A DNA stretch of 64,000 bases from Candidatus Rhodoferax bjergmarkensis (GCA_016708345.1 JADJFX010000019.1:36540-100539); one strand, 5' to 3'; numbered from the stretch's first letter, positions 9,301-18,738 are shown. Made by a program: numbers and translations. The notes: a model not told the origin generated them from the letters alone.

Positions 9301-10375
9301 CCCCGAGACCATCAAGATCGCGCGTTCCATCATGGTCAACGTGGCCATCCGGGCGCAGCGTATGGCGGCGGATGTGATGAAGGTGATTGCCCGAATGCAG
9401 ACCAAGGCACCCCCTGCCACGGTGGGCACCGCGCCGATCAAAGAGCAGATCATCCACTTTGTGAACAAAAAGCTGCCCGGTGGCTTGCCCAAAAAGACGG
9501 CGCGGGCCTTGCTGGACATCGAGGACAAGGATTACGTTCCCATCATCCGCGACCCCAAGGCCACGACTGCCGAGACCGAGGCGGTGTTTTACTTCCCCGG
9601 CTGCGGCTCGGAGCGCCTGTTCTCGCAGGTCGGCTTGGCCACGCAGGCCATGCTGTGGCACGCCGGGGTGCAAACCGTGTTGCCGCCGGGTTACCTGTGC
9701 TGCGGCTATCCCCAGCGCGGCGCCGGTCAGTTTGACAAGGCCGAGAAGATGATCACCGACAACCGGGTGCTGTTCCACCGGGTGGCCAACACCTTGAACT
9801 ACCTGGACATCAAAACCGTGGTGGTGAGCTGCGGCACCTGTTATGACCAGTTGCAGGGTTACAAGTTTGACGAAATCTTCCCCGGCAGCCGCATCATCGA
9901 TATCCATGAATTTCTGCTGGAAAAAGGGATCACCTTGGCCAATGCAGGCTCGTTCATGTTCCATGACCCGTGCCACAGCCCGATGAAGCTGCAGGAGCCG
10001 CTCAAGACGGTCAAGGCTTTGCTGGGTAATAACGTGGTTCAGTCCGAGCGCTGCTGCGGCGAGTCCGGCACGCTGGCCTTGAACCGGCCCGATATTTCCA
10101 CCCAGGTGCGCTTTCGCAAAGAGGAAGAAATTCGCAAGAACGAAACCACGTTGCGTGAAAAGAGTGGTCTGGATGCCAAGGCGAACATCAAGATGCTCAC
10201 ATCCTGCCCGGCCTGTTTGCAAGGGCTGAGCCGCTACGGCGAAGACCTCAAAGGCGGTCTGCTGGAGGCCGACTACATCGTGGTCGAGATGGCGAACCAG
10301 ATTCTGGGCGAGCAGTGGATGCCTGACTACGTCAAACGTGCCAACAACGGGGGGATTGAGCGGGTGTTGGTGTAA
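6368..10375 (+). CDS. Giant FAD-linked dehydrogenase / 4Fe-4S / CCG-domain oxidoreductase (DUF3683-type)
   Basis: A 1335-residue fusion resembling glycolate or D-lactate dehydrogenases joined to their iron-sulfur subunit. An N-terminal extension (about 1-180, DUF3683-like) is followed by a FAD-binding-4 domain (PRGGGTGYTGGAIPL), a FAD-oxidase C domain (MHAGDGNVHTNLPV, SGEHGIGITKLEF), two 4Fe-4S motifs (CLRCGKCKPVC, CTVCHKCLSPCP) and two CCG domains (FPGCGSER with LCCGYP; DPCHSPMK with RCCGESG). It is probably a respiratory 2-hydroxyacid dehydrogenase; the substrate cannot be read from sequence. Two repeats at 8719-8852 are translated as about 45 extra residues exactly between the flavin and Fe-S modules. 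Confidence 0.88.
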   Translation: MNAPILPHLLQSESAHVPHAHARIREIPYNYTSFSDREIVIRLLDERAWDLLNRLRDERRTGRSARMLYEVLGDIWVVQRNPYLQDDLLDNPKRRVLLVEALHHRLAEVQKRRTPEADPERDALVGELLKGAGQAVQAFDAAFVETATLRRKAQRVLNKLTAKDNIKFDGLSRVSHVTDATDWRVEYPFVVLTPDTEAEMAELVKGCIELGLTIIPRGGGTGYTGGAIPLTWKSVVINTEKLEAMTEVEMVNLPGIGQPVATVWTEAGVVTQRVANAAERGGYVFAVDPTSAEASCIGGNIAMNAGGKKAVLWGTALDNLASWRMVTPQAEWLEVTRLNHNLGKIHDADLASFELKYFKADGKTLLRTERLDIPGKSFRKEGLGKDVTDKFLSGLPGIQKEGCDGLITSARWVVHKMPAHTRTVCLEFFGNAKDAVPSIVEIIDFMFAEQKRSGVLLAGLEHLDDRYLKAVGYATKSKRGTDARGGPSSAVPKMALFGDIAGDDADAVARATSEVVRIANSRSGEGFVAISPEARKKFWLDRKRTAAISRHTNAFKINEDVVIPLPRMAEYTDGIERINIELSLANKIALCDELEDFFATGNLPLGKQDDASDIPSAELLEDRVAQALVLVRGVRTQWAGWLQQVEPLFPQLQDHTLRASWKTQLRAPLQNIFAGSAFEAILAECTAIHQRVLKGRVWAALHMHAGDGNVHTNLPVNSDDYEMLQAAHGAVKRIMALARSLDGVISGEHGIGITKLEFLSDEELAPFTAYKAKVDPEGRFNKGKLLRNKELPAQDSRVLGRDSALGRPEANQPPRGAVTRDAAERGGVIHSDLTNAYTPSFGLMGHESLIMQQSDIGAIADSVKDCLRCGKCKPVCATHVPRANLLYSPRNKILATSLLVEAFLYEEQTRRGVSIKHWQEFEDVADHCTVCHKCLSPCPVKIDFGDVTMNMRNLLRKMGKKSFRPAGAAAMFMLNATNPETIKIARSIMVNVAIRAQRMAADVMKVIARMQTKAPPATVGTAPIKEQIIHFVNKKLPGGLPKKTARALLDIEDKDYVPIIRDPKATTAETEAVFYFPGCGSERLFSQVGLATQAMLWHAGVQTVLPPGYLCCGYPQRGAGQFDKAEKMITDNRVLFHRVANTLNYLDIKTVVVSCGTCYDQLQGYKFDEIFPGSRIIDIHEFLLEKGITLANAGSFMFHDPCHSPMKLQEPLKTVKALLGNNVVQSERCCGESGTLALNRPDISTQVRFRKEEEIRKNETTLREKSGLDAKANIKMLTSCPACLQGLSRYGEDLKGGLLEADYIVVEMANQILGEQWMPDYVKRANNGGIERVLV
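8719..8770 (+). repeat. Dispersed palindromic repeat, copy 3 (inside a CDS)
   Basis: Shows TTGCTACGAAATAAGGAGCT and then GCCTGCGCAAGATTCACGGG with the trailing GCTAGGGC. It is translated in frame within the giant oxidoreductase, in a different frame from most other coding copies; the TAG stop expected in this frame is GAG here. Confidence 0.75.
8773..8852 (+). repeat. GC-rich palindromic repeat of a second family, inside the same CDS
   Basis: Includes the hairpin GCCCCCTCGGGGGGC (8803-8817), then GTGACCCGCGACGCGG and GGAACGTGGGGGC. It looks like the GC-rich intergenic repeats of Comamonadaceae, but here it is translated (GRPEANQPPRGAVTRDAAER). It follows copy 3 of the other family almost immediately. 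Confidence 0.7.
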
Positions 10376-10448
10376 AAATTGTTTGGATTCAAACGCCAGT
10401 CTGCGATAGTGCGGGTGTTAAATCGTCAAACAGGGAGGGAGTTTCGCT

Positions 10449-10745
10449 ATGGGCCAAGTCGACCACGAGACCTTAAAGCGCCTCGCCAGTAAATATGTCT
10501 GGTGGAAAACGCCAGATGAGGCGGTTTCCGTGCCGCAGCGCGTGATGGCACAGGTCATGAATATTGGCGACTATTTTGATGTTCAGGAACTCGCCAATCA
10601 AGTCGGTGATGATGTTCTGCGCGATGTACTCATCCATGCACAGGCCGGGCAATTCGATCCACGCTCATGGACCTATTGGAACTATCGGCTTGGGCTGGCT
10701 AACATCGATGAAGTGCCGCCCTTGCCTTCACGGAGATTTGCATGA
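10449..10745 (+). CDS. Putative antitoxin partner of the AbiEii-type nucleotidyltransferase
   Basis: A 98-residue soluble protein of no family I can name with certainty. It has a good ribosome site (GGGAGGGAG upstream) and its TGA overlaps the ATG of the next gene in an ATGA junction. This is the usual arrangement of the small upstream partner in type IV AbiE-like or nucleotidyltransferase modules, where it counters or regulates the downstream enzyme. The role is inferred from context only. Confidence 0.65.
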   Translation: MGQVDHETLKRLASKYVWWKTPDEAVSVPQRVMAQVMNIGDYFDVQELANQVGDDVLRDVLIHAQAGQFDPRSWTYWNYRLGLANIDEVPPLPSRRFA

Positions 10746-11418
10746 CCCGTGTTTTCACGCCGCGCATGGAAATTCTTCCCCCTGCGCAGCAGCGTCTCTG
10801 GCCTGAACTCCAGCCCGCCGCAGAACTTGGCTTTGCTCTGTATGGTGGCACAGCCATTGCCTTGCGTCTGGGTCACAGAGCTTCTGTTGATTTTGATTTT
10901 TTTCCGAAAAATCGCTTGATCGTGCTGCGATTCGAACCGTTTTCCCATTCATAGCCCAGTCCACTGTTTTGCAGGACCAGCAGAACACCTTGACCGTCAA
11001 TGTTCCTTACGGTGATTCTGACCGTGAGAACGTCAAAGTTTCGTTTTTTGGCAACCTTGGGTTTGGACGAGTCGGTGAGCCAGAAATTACAGAAGATGGT
11101 GTACTGCACGTGGCGTCGCTGGACGACCTCATGGCCACCAAAGTAAAGGTCATTCTCCAGCGTGCTGAGGCAAAGGACTATCGTGATATTGCAGCGATGG
11201 TGAACGCGGGAGTGAGCTTGTCCAAAGGACTCTCTGCCGCCCGAGCACTGTATGGTCTCAATTTCCAGCCCAGCGAAAGCTTGAAAGCCATGGTGTATTT
11301 CGACGATGGCGATCTACATACCTTGACGAAATACGAGAAAAGCAGTCTTGTCAAGGCCGTCAGCAGGGTTCGTGATCTTCCCAGTGTTGAAATTTTGAGT
11401 CGACAACTCACAGCGTAG
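10742..11418 (+). pseudogene. AbiEii/AbiGii-type nucleotidyltransferase toxin, frameshifted
   Basis: The first 70 codons carry the family start ELGFALYGGTAIALRLGHR and the metal-binding SVDFDFF, then reach a stop at about 10952. The homologous continuation (DRAAIRTVFPFIAQSTVLQ, then LDDLMATKVKVILQRAEAKDYRDI) runs in another frame to 11418. Adding one base near 10917 (TTGAT to TTGGAT) joins them into one protein of about 225 residues, the family's usual size. Either the toxin is inactivated or the base was missed in sequencing. It overlaps the partner gene upstream by four bases. Confidence 0.8.
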
Positions 11419-11450
11419 GTATTGCTGGCACCAACAGGGCGTCTGGGAGG

Positions 11451-11477
11451 GGCTGTCGCATTTGTGACACGCCCCAA
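11451..11477 (+). terminator. Weak hairpin after the AbiE-like pair
   Basis: GGGGCTGTC and GACACGCCCC pair around an eight-base loop just after the toxin stop. There is no clear T tract, so termination is uncertain. It lies in the ~200-base gap before the adhesin gene. Confidence 0.3.
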
Positions 11478-11616
11478 CGCGTGAAAAATGGTGGGTGTTT
11501 GCCGTTCTCTTCTGAATGCGGCAAAAAAGTCATGGTTTTGGTGCTAGCCTTGTGCTGTAATTCTTCGTTGCAGTTCAAGTTTCCACGGCAAGCGGGCCGA
11601 ATTCTGGAGAAACACC

Positions 11617-14600
11617 ATGTCGAGTCATTCTTCCCTGAACCACATCTACCGCACAGTATGGAACCAAGCCTTGGGCGCTATGGTGGCTGTGGCAGAAATC
11701 TCATCAGGGCGAGGGCGATCGGGTGGCGCGTCCAAGCGCAGCAGGCTTGCGTGCAAGCATGATCTGCAGGCCCTGAAGGCGTTGGGGCTGTTGTCCTTGG
11801 GTATTGCCCTTGCTTGGGGGGCCATGGTGCCGCAGGCGCGGGCCAACCCCAATGGCGCTGTAGCGGTGCATGGCCAGGCCAACATGGTTTCCCAAGGCAA
11901 GCAGCTCACCGTGACCACGCAAAACGGCGCGGGCACCAACCACTCAGCCATCAACTGGCAAAGTTTTTCGATTCCCGCTGGCAACACCACCTATTTTCAG
12001 CAGCCCAATGCGCTGAGCACGGTGATCAACCGGGTCGTCACCAACACCCCCTCGCAGATTTTTGGCACGCTGGGCAGCAATGGCCATCTGGTGCTGGTCA
12101 ACCAGTCCGGCATTGCGGTGGGCGCGGGTGCGTTGGTGGACACTGCGGGCTTTACCGCTTCCACCTTGCGCATGAGCGACGCCGATGCGCTGGCCGGGCG
12201 CTTGCGTTTTGGCGATGGCAGCGCCGGGGCCGGGCTTTCGGTCCAAGGCAGCATATTGGCGCGCAGTGGTGATGTGGTCTTGTTGGGCTCTAGTGTCGAA
12301 ACCGGCAAGGACGCGCTGGTTCAGACCCCCAATGGCGCTACTATTTTGGTAGCTGGTAGCGCAGTTTCCATAAGCGCAAGAGGCCTGGAAGGCATAAATT
12401 TTGAGGTACAGGCCCCCACTGATGCGGCGGTCAATCTGGGCACGCTCAAGGGTGATGCAATCGGTATTTTTGCGGGCACGCTCAAACACAGCGGTGCCAT
12501 CCAGGCTACCCGGGCCAGTCTGGAAGGTGGCAAGGTGGTGCTCAAGGCCAGCGGCGATGCAGTGGTAGAAGGCAGTGGCCGTGTGGATGCCACCAGCACC
12601 AAAGGGCAGGGCGGGCGCATCGAAGTGCTGGGCCATCGTGTTGCGGTGACGGACAAGGCGGTGCTCGACACATCCGGCGCAACAGGCGGCGGTACTGTGC
12701 TGGTGGGGGGGGATTACCAGGGCAAGAGCGTAGCCGTTCCCAATGCACAGATGACTTACTTGGGGCCCAATGCCGAACTCAGGGCCGACGCAACAGACCA
12801 AGGCCATGGCGGAAAAGTCATCGTCTGGGCAGACAATGCAGCCCGAGCCTTTGGCAAGATTTCTGCCAGGGGTGGGGAGCAGGGGGGAAATGGCGGCTTT
12901 GTGGAGACGTCGGGTAAAAATCATCTCGATGTGGGGCGTCTTTCAGTCGATACCAGTGCAGTGCAGGGTTCGGCAGGAACATGGTTGCTGGACCCCACCA
13001 ATGTCTACATTGCAGCTGATCAAGCAACGGCCAATGCAGCCGGAATGGCAGGGTCGGATACATCCATTGATACCACGGGCCCGACGCTTTTTCAGACCGG
13101 TGGAACACCCACCGATTCGCTTTTATTAAAGGCAACGCTGGAAACCGCACTGGCTTCAAACAATGTTGAGGTCAACACCAGCAGTCCGGGTGGTGGATTT
13201 GGAAATATCACCGTCAGTTCCCCTGTGACTTGGGCCAGCGCGCATACGCTCAAGCTCAATGCTGCTTCTTCCATCACGGTGAACAATTCCGTGTCTGGAT
13301 TGAATGGAACGCTGTCCCTGCAGTCTGGTGGATCTATCAGCAACAATTCAGGTGCCGGCCTGATGCATGTGGACAAGTTGGAAGCCAGGGCCAGTTCAGG
13401 CATTACTTTGCAAGGGCTCAACCAGATCAGCAATCTGGCGGCCAACTCCTTTGGTGGCAGTGTTCTGGTTGAGGCTGCGGCCCCCGGTGGGTTGACCATT
13501 GACACTGTAGGCAGCACTTCTGGGTTGTCTGGCTATGGCAGTGTGACGATAAAACAGTACAACGCAGGCGACATTACGGTGAAAAAAAATGTATCGTCTG
13601 GCATGGCAGGTGCGGTCACTTTGGGCGTGGAGTCGGGCTCGGGCGGTATCAAACTGGCGGACTCAGGTGCGGTGACGCTGTCCGGCTTGATCAGCGGTGT
13701 CTCGCTCTACACCAACGGTGGAAGCATCCAGCAGGACGCTGAGTTGACGGTGTCCGGCGCGTTGTCCATGACCACCAAATCGACTACCGGTGACATAACC
13801 TTGGACAATGCTGCGAATGATTTTACGGGCACGGTGACGGTGCCCTCGACCGGGGCGGGAGCGGTTGTACTGAAAGATGTGAACGCACTTACATTGGGCG
13901 CTATGTCCAATATGGCGGGGCTTAGCGTAACGGCGGGTTCCGGTCTGACTGTTAGCGGGGCCATTACCGCGTCGTCTGGAAATATTTCCTTAACCGCCTC
14001 GGGCTTGAATCAGTTGCTGACCATCAGTCAGCCGGTGGAGGCGACCAATGGCGATGTGAGCTATACCGCTGACAATTTGACCCACACGGCATCCACCACC
14101 ACCGCAAGCTCAGCAGGTCATTTTTCCGAGATCAAGCCCTTCAGCGCTGCTACGCGCATAGAGTTGGCGGGTGCCGCGCCCGATGCAGCGGGCACTTTGG
14201 GTTTGTCCACTGGGGATGTTGACTACTTTTACACACCGCTGTTAAAGATCGGTAATCTCTCCAACACGGGAGGAATCCAGCTGAAGTCTGCGCTGACGCC
14301 AACCCACTACGGTTCAATGAGCCTGATTAACGGTGGCACGATTGGTCAGGATGCTGGCAGCAAATTGACCATTACCAACCTCAATGCCGATGGCTCGGCT
14401 GGTGTGACGCTGATGGAAACTTCGGGCAATGCGGTCACCAACCTGGCGGGTAGATCCGTTTCCGGCGACTTCCAGTTCAAGAGTTCAGCGGCACTCAATC
14501 TGGGCACGGTTGATATTTTGACCGGCATCAATGCAGGAACCCGTGATGTCACCCTGCAATCGGGCGGCGATATAACCGATTCGTCAGGTAATGCTGCCAT

Positions 14601-17600
14601 TACAGCCAACATACTGACTTTGCAAGCTGGCGGAAAGATCGATTTGAATACAGGCAGTTCTGTCAATGTATTCAATGCGGCGAACTCAGGTGGCAATATT
14701 CATTTTTCCAATCTCAAGCCCTTGACGGTGGGTTCAGTGGCCCATGTCGGTGCTGGCGACACCAAGATTGAAAATACCGGCAACATTGCCTTGGGCACAA
14801 TCGATGGCGGCGGCGCACTTGTGCTGCTGCGGGCCAATGGCGGCAACATCACGGACAACAACAGCTCGGCGGACAATGTTTTCAATGCCTCCCGGATTGA
14901 TTTCAATGACGCGTCCACGAGCAATCCGGGTGGTGTGGGAACGCTTGCTGACTCGATCGAGGTTTACCATGCCACGGGGGCAACCCTTGTCTCGGCAACG
15001 GCCAAAAATGGCGGTATTTACCTGCAAAAAACCAGTGGCACAGGTTTGCTGGACTTGCAGGGCATTACACACGATGGTACTTCCAGCCATGACATTGACA
15101 TTCAAAGCAATACCGGCATAGTAAACAATTCGGGATTCGTCACAGCTGGTACCAACAACGGGAATGTGTTGCTGCAAAGTTCTGGCACCGGTGGTATCGC
15201 AGTCAATTCGGACATCAACAAGGGCGGCTCCGGCACCCTGACGCTGCGCAGCACCGGTGCCAGTCAGAACATCACCCTGGCGGGCAATGTGTCCGCCAAT
15301 TCGGGCAATATGGTGATTGAATCTGCAAGTGATGTTGTCGGAGGCGCGAGTAATAAAACGCTCTCCGGCCAAAACCTCACCATGGTGGCGGGTGGAGTCA
15401 TCAATTTTGACAGCGCAGCAAGCAAAGACAGCAAATTGCAGGTGCCTGGCACCACGTCGCTCACGGCAAGTGGTGGTTATATCGTTGCAGACAACGCGAC
15501 GAATGAGTTTGGCGGAATAGTGAGTGTCAGCAGTGGCACCAATGTGAAACTGGTGGATAAAGATGCCATAACCTTGGGCAGTCTGTCGCACACCGGAAAT
15601 TTGTCTGTGACGGCTGGCGGCGCGGTCACTGGCAGTGGCGTGATCGGTGGGGCGGGCTATGCCAGCGTTACCGCAAAAGGCGGAATCAATTTATCAGGCG
15701 GCAACACGGCCGCGTCGGTGATACTGAACAATACGGACACTGGCAGCATCGTTTACAAGGCCAGTCGTGCCAGCGGCCTGAGCGTTGGAGCGGTGACCAA
15801 TACGGCACCAAGTGCTGGCGACATCACGGTGTCCAATTCAACCGGCAATGTCAGCTTGACGGGTGCCATCAGTGCAGCAGCTCCAGGGAGTGTCATCACC
15901 ATTGCGACCGCCGGAAATTTTGTCAACAGCGTGGGTGCATCTGCTTTGACGCCGGGCACGGGTGGCAAATGGCTGGTCTACTCCACCGACCCTGCCTTGG
16001 ATACGCCCGGTGGGCTGGTCAATGCATTCAAGCACTACAACCAGACCTTCACCGGTGTTGCCTACGCCGGGCCGGGGGTGGGAAATGGTTTGCTTTACAG
16101 CCTTGCACCTATCGTGCTTCCCACATTGACTGCGGTGACCAAAACCTACGACGGCACGGTGACGGTCGATACATCTGATATACCTCTTACCGCAACCGGC
16201 ATCAACGGCGACGCGGTCACACTGGCGGCGGCTTCTGCTTCATTTAATGACAAAAACGTAGGCCTCGGCACCACGGTCACTGCCAGCGGCATCACAGTGG
16301 CAAGCGCCGTGAACGGGGCGGTAGCTGTGTATGGCTATGGCGTTTTTCCAAGCACGGCCGCAAACACTGGCTCCAGCATCACAACCAAGGCGGTCACCCT
16401 GACGGCACCTGTGGTGAGCAAGGTTTATGACGGTGGGGTGGCTTACACCACCACGGCAGGCGACCTCACTGCATTGGCCAGTGCGCTGGCCAGCGGCGAC
16501 TCTGTCAGCGCGGCAAGCATGGTTTATACCGACAAAAATGCAGGTGCAGGCAGCAAGACGGTGAATTTGACTTCTGCTACCGTCGTTGACGGAAACGGCG
16601 GCAGCAATTACAGCGTCACATTGGCGGGCAACACGACCAGCACCATCAGTCCCAAACCGCTGACTGCAACGTTGAGTGCCCCCGGCAAGGTCTATGACGG
16701 CACTGCCACAGCCGCCCCCACCATGACGATCACGGGTGGCTTGGTTGGCAGTGAGACGGTAGTTGCAAGCGCTTCTGCAAATTTCAACACCAAGGATGTT
16801 CTCACTGCTAATTTGGTCACGGTCCACACGACCGTCTTGCAAGATGGCACCAACGGCGGCCTGGCCAGCAACTACAGCTTGCCTGTAGGGCAGACTGTGG
16901 CGGCCACGATCACCCCGGCGGGGCTTGATGTAAGGGCCAACAGCGCCGTCAAGACCTACGATGGCGTCGCGTACAGCGGTGGCAACGGCGTGACCTACAC
17001 CGGCTTTGTGGGTGGCGAAACCGCAACCGTGCTGGGCGGTGCCTTGACCTACGGTGGCACCAGTCAGGGGGCGATCGATGCCGGCAGTTACACCATCGTC
17101 CCTGGCGGTTTGTCTTCCAGTAACTATGCCATTAGCTACTTGAGCGGGCCCTTGACCATCAACGCAGCCCCGTTAAGTGCCATCAGTTTGAGTGGTTCCC
17201 GGCCTTATGACGGAACGAAAGACGTGGCGGCAAACATTTTCACCCTGTCGGGCCTGGTTGCCGGTCAAGACCTCAAGCTGTCGGGCGTCGGAACCATCGC
17301 AGACAAAAATGTGGGTGACAACAAGCCGGTGACCTTGGGCACTCTTCAATTGGGCGACGGCACCAAAGGCTTGGCCAAAAATTACACCTTTACCGGAGGA
17401 ACCCAAACGGTGAGCATCACCCCAGCCAATCTGGCTGTGAGCACCAAAGATGTCACCAAGATATACGACGGAACCCTCAAAGCCGTGGGCGTGCCGGTGG
17501 TGAGCAGCGGAACCTTGTTCAGCGGCGATCTACTCAGCGCAGGTGTATTCGCATTCACCGACAAAAATGTGGGCAGTGGCAACAAAACGGTGACAGTGGG

Positions 17601-18738
17601 CGCAGTCACTGTGGGTGATGGCGTGAACAACGGCAACTACAAAGTGAGCTACGTTGACAACACGACCAGCACCATCAATTTGCGCCCTGTGTCGTCCTGG
17701 GTCGGGCCGGCCACCGGTTTGTGGAGCAATGCCGCCAACTGGGATGCGCTGCCTGATGCTGCCAACGTGCTGGCGGTGTCGATACCCTCTGGCGCGAATG
17801 TGGTTTTTGACGCCGCCACCGGAAGCACCAGTTTGCAATCCATTACCAGTGCGGGCAACTTGGGCCTGTCTGGCGGCAGTCTTTCTGTGAGTGGTAGCGT
17901 GAACACACAGCAATTCAGTCAAACAGGTGGGGTACTCAGTGGTGCGGGCACTTTGCGTGTGACGGATAGCTTCAGCCAGTCCGGTGGCAGCGTGGTCATG
18001 GGTGGCAAGGTGAGCGTCAACCAAAGCAGCGGCAGTTTGACCATGAGCGCTGTCAGCACGCCTGCCGTTGAACTGTCGGCGGTGAATGGCGACATCAATT
18101 TCACCAACGTGGGGGTGGTTGACATTCAGGGCATCAAGACAAACAGCGGCAATATCACCGTGAACAACACGGGAGGCATCAGTACCTCGGGGCTCGTCGT
18201 GACCAACAATGGCAAGGTGTTCATGACGGCCAACAGTCCCCTGACCATTGGCTCGGCGGGTGTTTCGGCCAGTGGAGACATTGTGTTGACGGCCACCAAT
18301 CTGACCAGCCCCGGTGACATGAAGCTCAACGGCCCGCTTCGCTCCAGTGGTGGCGGGGTTGCTTTGACGGCAGCCAATAACCTGGAGCAAAACAGTGTGA
18401 TCAAGGCAGCCAACAGCATCCAGGTGAGCGCGGGGGGGGCCATTACTTACGGCCCGCTGGCTTCCAGTGAGGGCAGTTCGGTGCAGTACACCCAGGGCGG
18501 TGGGCTGGTAACGCCTCCATCGGGTGGGTTGCCGGTGGTGCGACCCACGGGCACCGTCCCGGTGGCGCAAACTCACGCGCTGGTGGAGCTGTTTAACGCT
18601 ACGGCAGATGTGTCAGGCAACCTCGAAAACAAGCTCGATGAAATCGTGACGGACCATGGTTCTGACGACGTTGATCCGAAAAAATCCAAGAAAGACAAAG
18701 ACGCCGTGGTGGTGGAGGGCGAAACATGTACAGAATGA
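11617..18738 (+). CDS. Two-partner secretion adhesin, filamentous haemagglutinin family with YDG repeats (TpsA)
   Basis: A 2373-residue exoprotein. The N-terminus is an extended signal peptide (HIYRTVWNQALGAMVAVAE) with a hydrophobic core ending near PQARA at about residue 77. The TPS secretion domain follows (NWQSFSIPAGNTTYFQQP, then NQSGIAVGAGALVDTAGF). Residues ~450-1480 are beta-helical Gly/Ser/Thr/Asn-rich repeats. Six YDG-type repeats are marked by KTYDGT-like motifs near residues 1507, 1601, 1690, 1778, 1861 and 1947, most with a DKNVG motif. The charged tail has a single cysteine three residues from the end, the only one in the mature protein. GGAGAAACACC precedes the start. It overlaps the FecR gene by 13 bases. 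Confidence 0.93.
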   Translation: MSSHSSLNHIYRTVWNQALGAMVAVAEISSGRGRSGGASKRSRLACKHDLQALKALGLLSLGIALAWGAMVPQARANPNGAVAVHGQANMVSQGKQLTVTTQNGAGTNHSAINWQSFSIPAGNTTYFQQPNALSTVINRVVTNTPSQIFGTLGSNGHLVLVNQSGIAVGAGALVDTAGFTASTLRMSDADALAGRLRFGDGSAGAGLSVQGSILARSGDVVLLGSSVETGKDALVQTPNGATILVAGSAVSISARGLEGINFEVQAPTDAAVNLGTLKGDAIGIFAGTLKHSGAIQATRASLEGGKVVLKASGDAVVEGSGRVDATSTKGQGGRIEVLGHRVAVTDKAVLDTSGATGGGTVLVGGDYQGKSVAVPNAQMTYLGPNAELRADATDQGHGGKVIVWADNAARAFGKISARGGEQGGNGGFVETSGKNHLDVGRLSVDTSAVQGSAGTWLLDPTNVYIAADQATANAAGMAGSDTSIDTTGPTLFQTGGTPTDSLLLKATLETALASNNVEVNTSSPGGGFGNITVSSPVTWASAHTLKLNAASSITVNNSVSGLNGTLSLQSGGSISNNSGAGLMHVDKLEARASSGITLQGLNQISNLAANSFGGSVLVEAAAPGGLTIDTVGSTSGLSGYGSVTIKQYNAGDITVKKNVSSGMAGAVTLGVESGSGGIKLADSGAVTLSGLISGVSLYTNGGSIQQDAELTVSGALSMTTKSTTGDITLDNAANDFTGTVTVPSTGAGAVVLKDVNALTLGAMSNMAGLSVTAGSGLTVSGAITASSGNISLTASGLNQLLTISQPVEATNGDVSYTADNLTHTASTTTASSAGHFSEIKPFSAATRIELAGAAPDAAGTLGLSTGDVDYFYTPLLKIGNLSNTGGIQLKSALTPTHYGSMSLINGGTIGQDAGSKLTITNLNADGSAGVTLMETSGNAVTNLAGRSVSGDFQFKSSAALNLGTVDILTGINAGTRDVTLQSGGDITDSSGNAAITANILTLQAGGKIDLNTGSSVNVFNAANSGGNIHFSNLKPLTVGSVAHVGAGDTKIENTGNIALGTIDGGGALVLLRANGGNITDNNSSADNVFNASRIDFNDASTSNPGGVGTLADSIEVYHATGATLVSATAKNGGIYLQKTSGTGLLDLQGITHDGTSSHDIDIQSNTGIVNNSGFVTAGTNNGNVLLQSSGTGGIAVNSDINKGGSGTLTLRSTGASQNITLAGNVSANSGNMVIESASDVVGGASNKTLSGQNLTMVAGGVINFDSAASKDSKLQVPGTTSLTASGGYIVADNATNEFGGIVSVSSGTNVKLVDKDAITLGSLSHTGNLSVTAGGAVTGSGVIGGAGYASVTAKGGINLSGGNTAASVILNNTDTGSIVYKASRASGLSVGAVTNTAPSAGDITVSNSTGNVSLTGAISAAAPGSVITIATAGNFVNSVGASALTPGTGGKWLVYSTDPALDTPGGLVNAFKHYNQTFTGVAYAGPGVGNGLLYSLAPIVLPTLTAVTKTYDGTVTVDTSDIPLTATGINGDAVTLAAASASFNDKNVGLGTTVTASGITVASAVNGAVAVYGYGVFPSTAANTGSSITTKAVTLTAPVVSKVYDGGVAYTTTAGDLTALASALASGDSVSAASMVYTDKNAGAGSKTVNLTSATVVDGNGGSNYSVTLAGNTTSTISPKPLTATLSAPGKVYDGTATAAPTMTITGGLVGSETVVASASANFNTKDVLTANLVTVHTTVLQDGTNGGLASNYSLPVGQTVAATITPAGLDVRANSAVKTYDGVAYSGGNGVTYTGFVGGETATVLGGALTYGGTSQGAIDAGSYTIVPGGLSSSNYAISYLSGPLTINAAPLSAISLSGSRPYDGTKDVAANIFTLSGLVAGQDLKLSGVGTIADKNVGDNKPVTLGTLQLGDGTKGLAKNYTFTGGTQTVSITPANLAVSTKDVTKIYDGTLKAVGVPVVSSGTLFSGDLLSAGVFAFTDKNVGSGNKTVTVGAVTVGDGVNNGNYKVSYVDNTTSTINLRPVSSWVGPATGLWSNAANWDALPDAANVLAVSIPSGANVVFDAATGSTSLQSITSAGNLGLSGGSLSVSGSVNTQQFSQTGGVLSGAGTLRVTDSFSQSGGSVVMGGKVSVNQSSGSLTMSAVSTPAVELSAVNGDINFTNVGVVDIQGIKTNSGNITVNNTGGISTSGLVVTNNGKVFMTANSPLTIGSAGVSASGDIVLTATNLTSPGDMKLNGPLRSSGGGVALTAANNLEQNSVIKAANSIQVSAGGAITYGPLASSEGSSVQYTQGGGLVTPPSGGLPVVRPTGTVPVAQTHALVELFNATADVSGNLENKLDEIVTDHGSDDVDPKKSKKDKDAVVVEGETCTE
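12337..12403 (+). repeat. Dispersed palindromic repeat, copy 4 (inside the adhesin gene)
   Basis: GCTACTATTTTGGTAGCTGG, GCGCAGTTTCCATAAGCGCA and AGAGGCCTGGAAGGC match the family in full length. It is translated as residues ~240-262 of the adhesin (ATILVAGSAVSISARGLEGI), inside the N-terminal secretion region. Confidence 0.75.

Noticed and set aside
16120..17700. Regular ~90-codon repeats in the adhesin considered as a DNA tandem array.
   Set aside because: They are protein-level YDG repeats with diverged DNA, not CRISPR or satellite repeats; no CRISPR array was seen anywhere.
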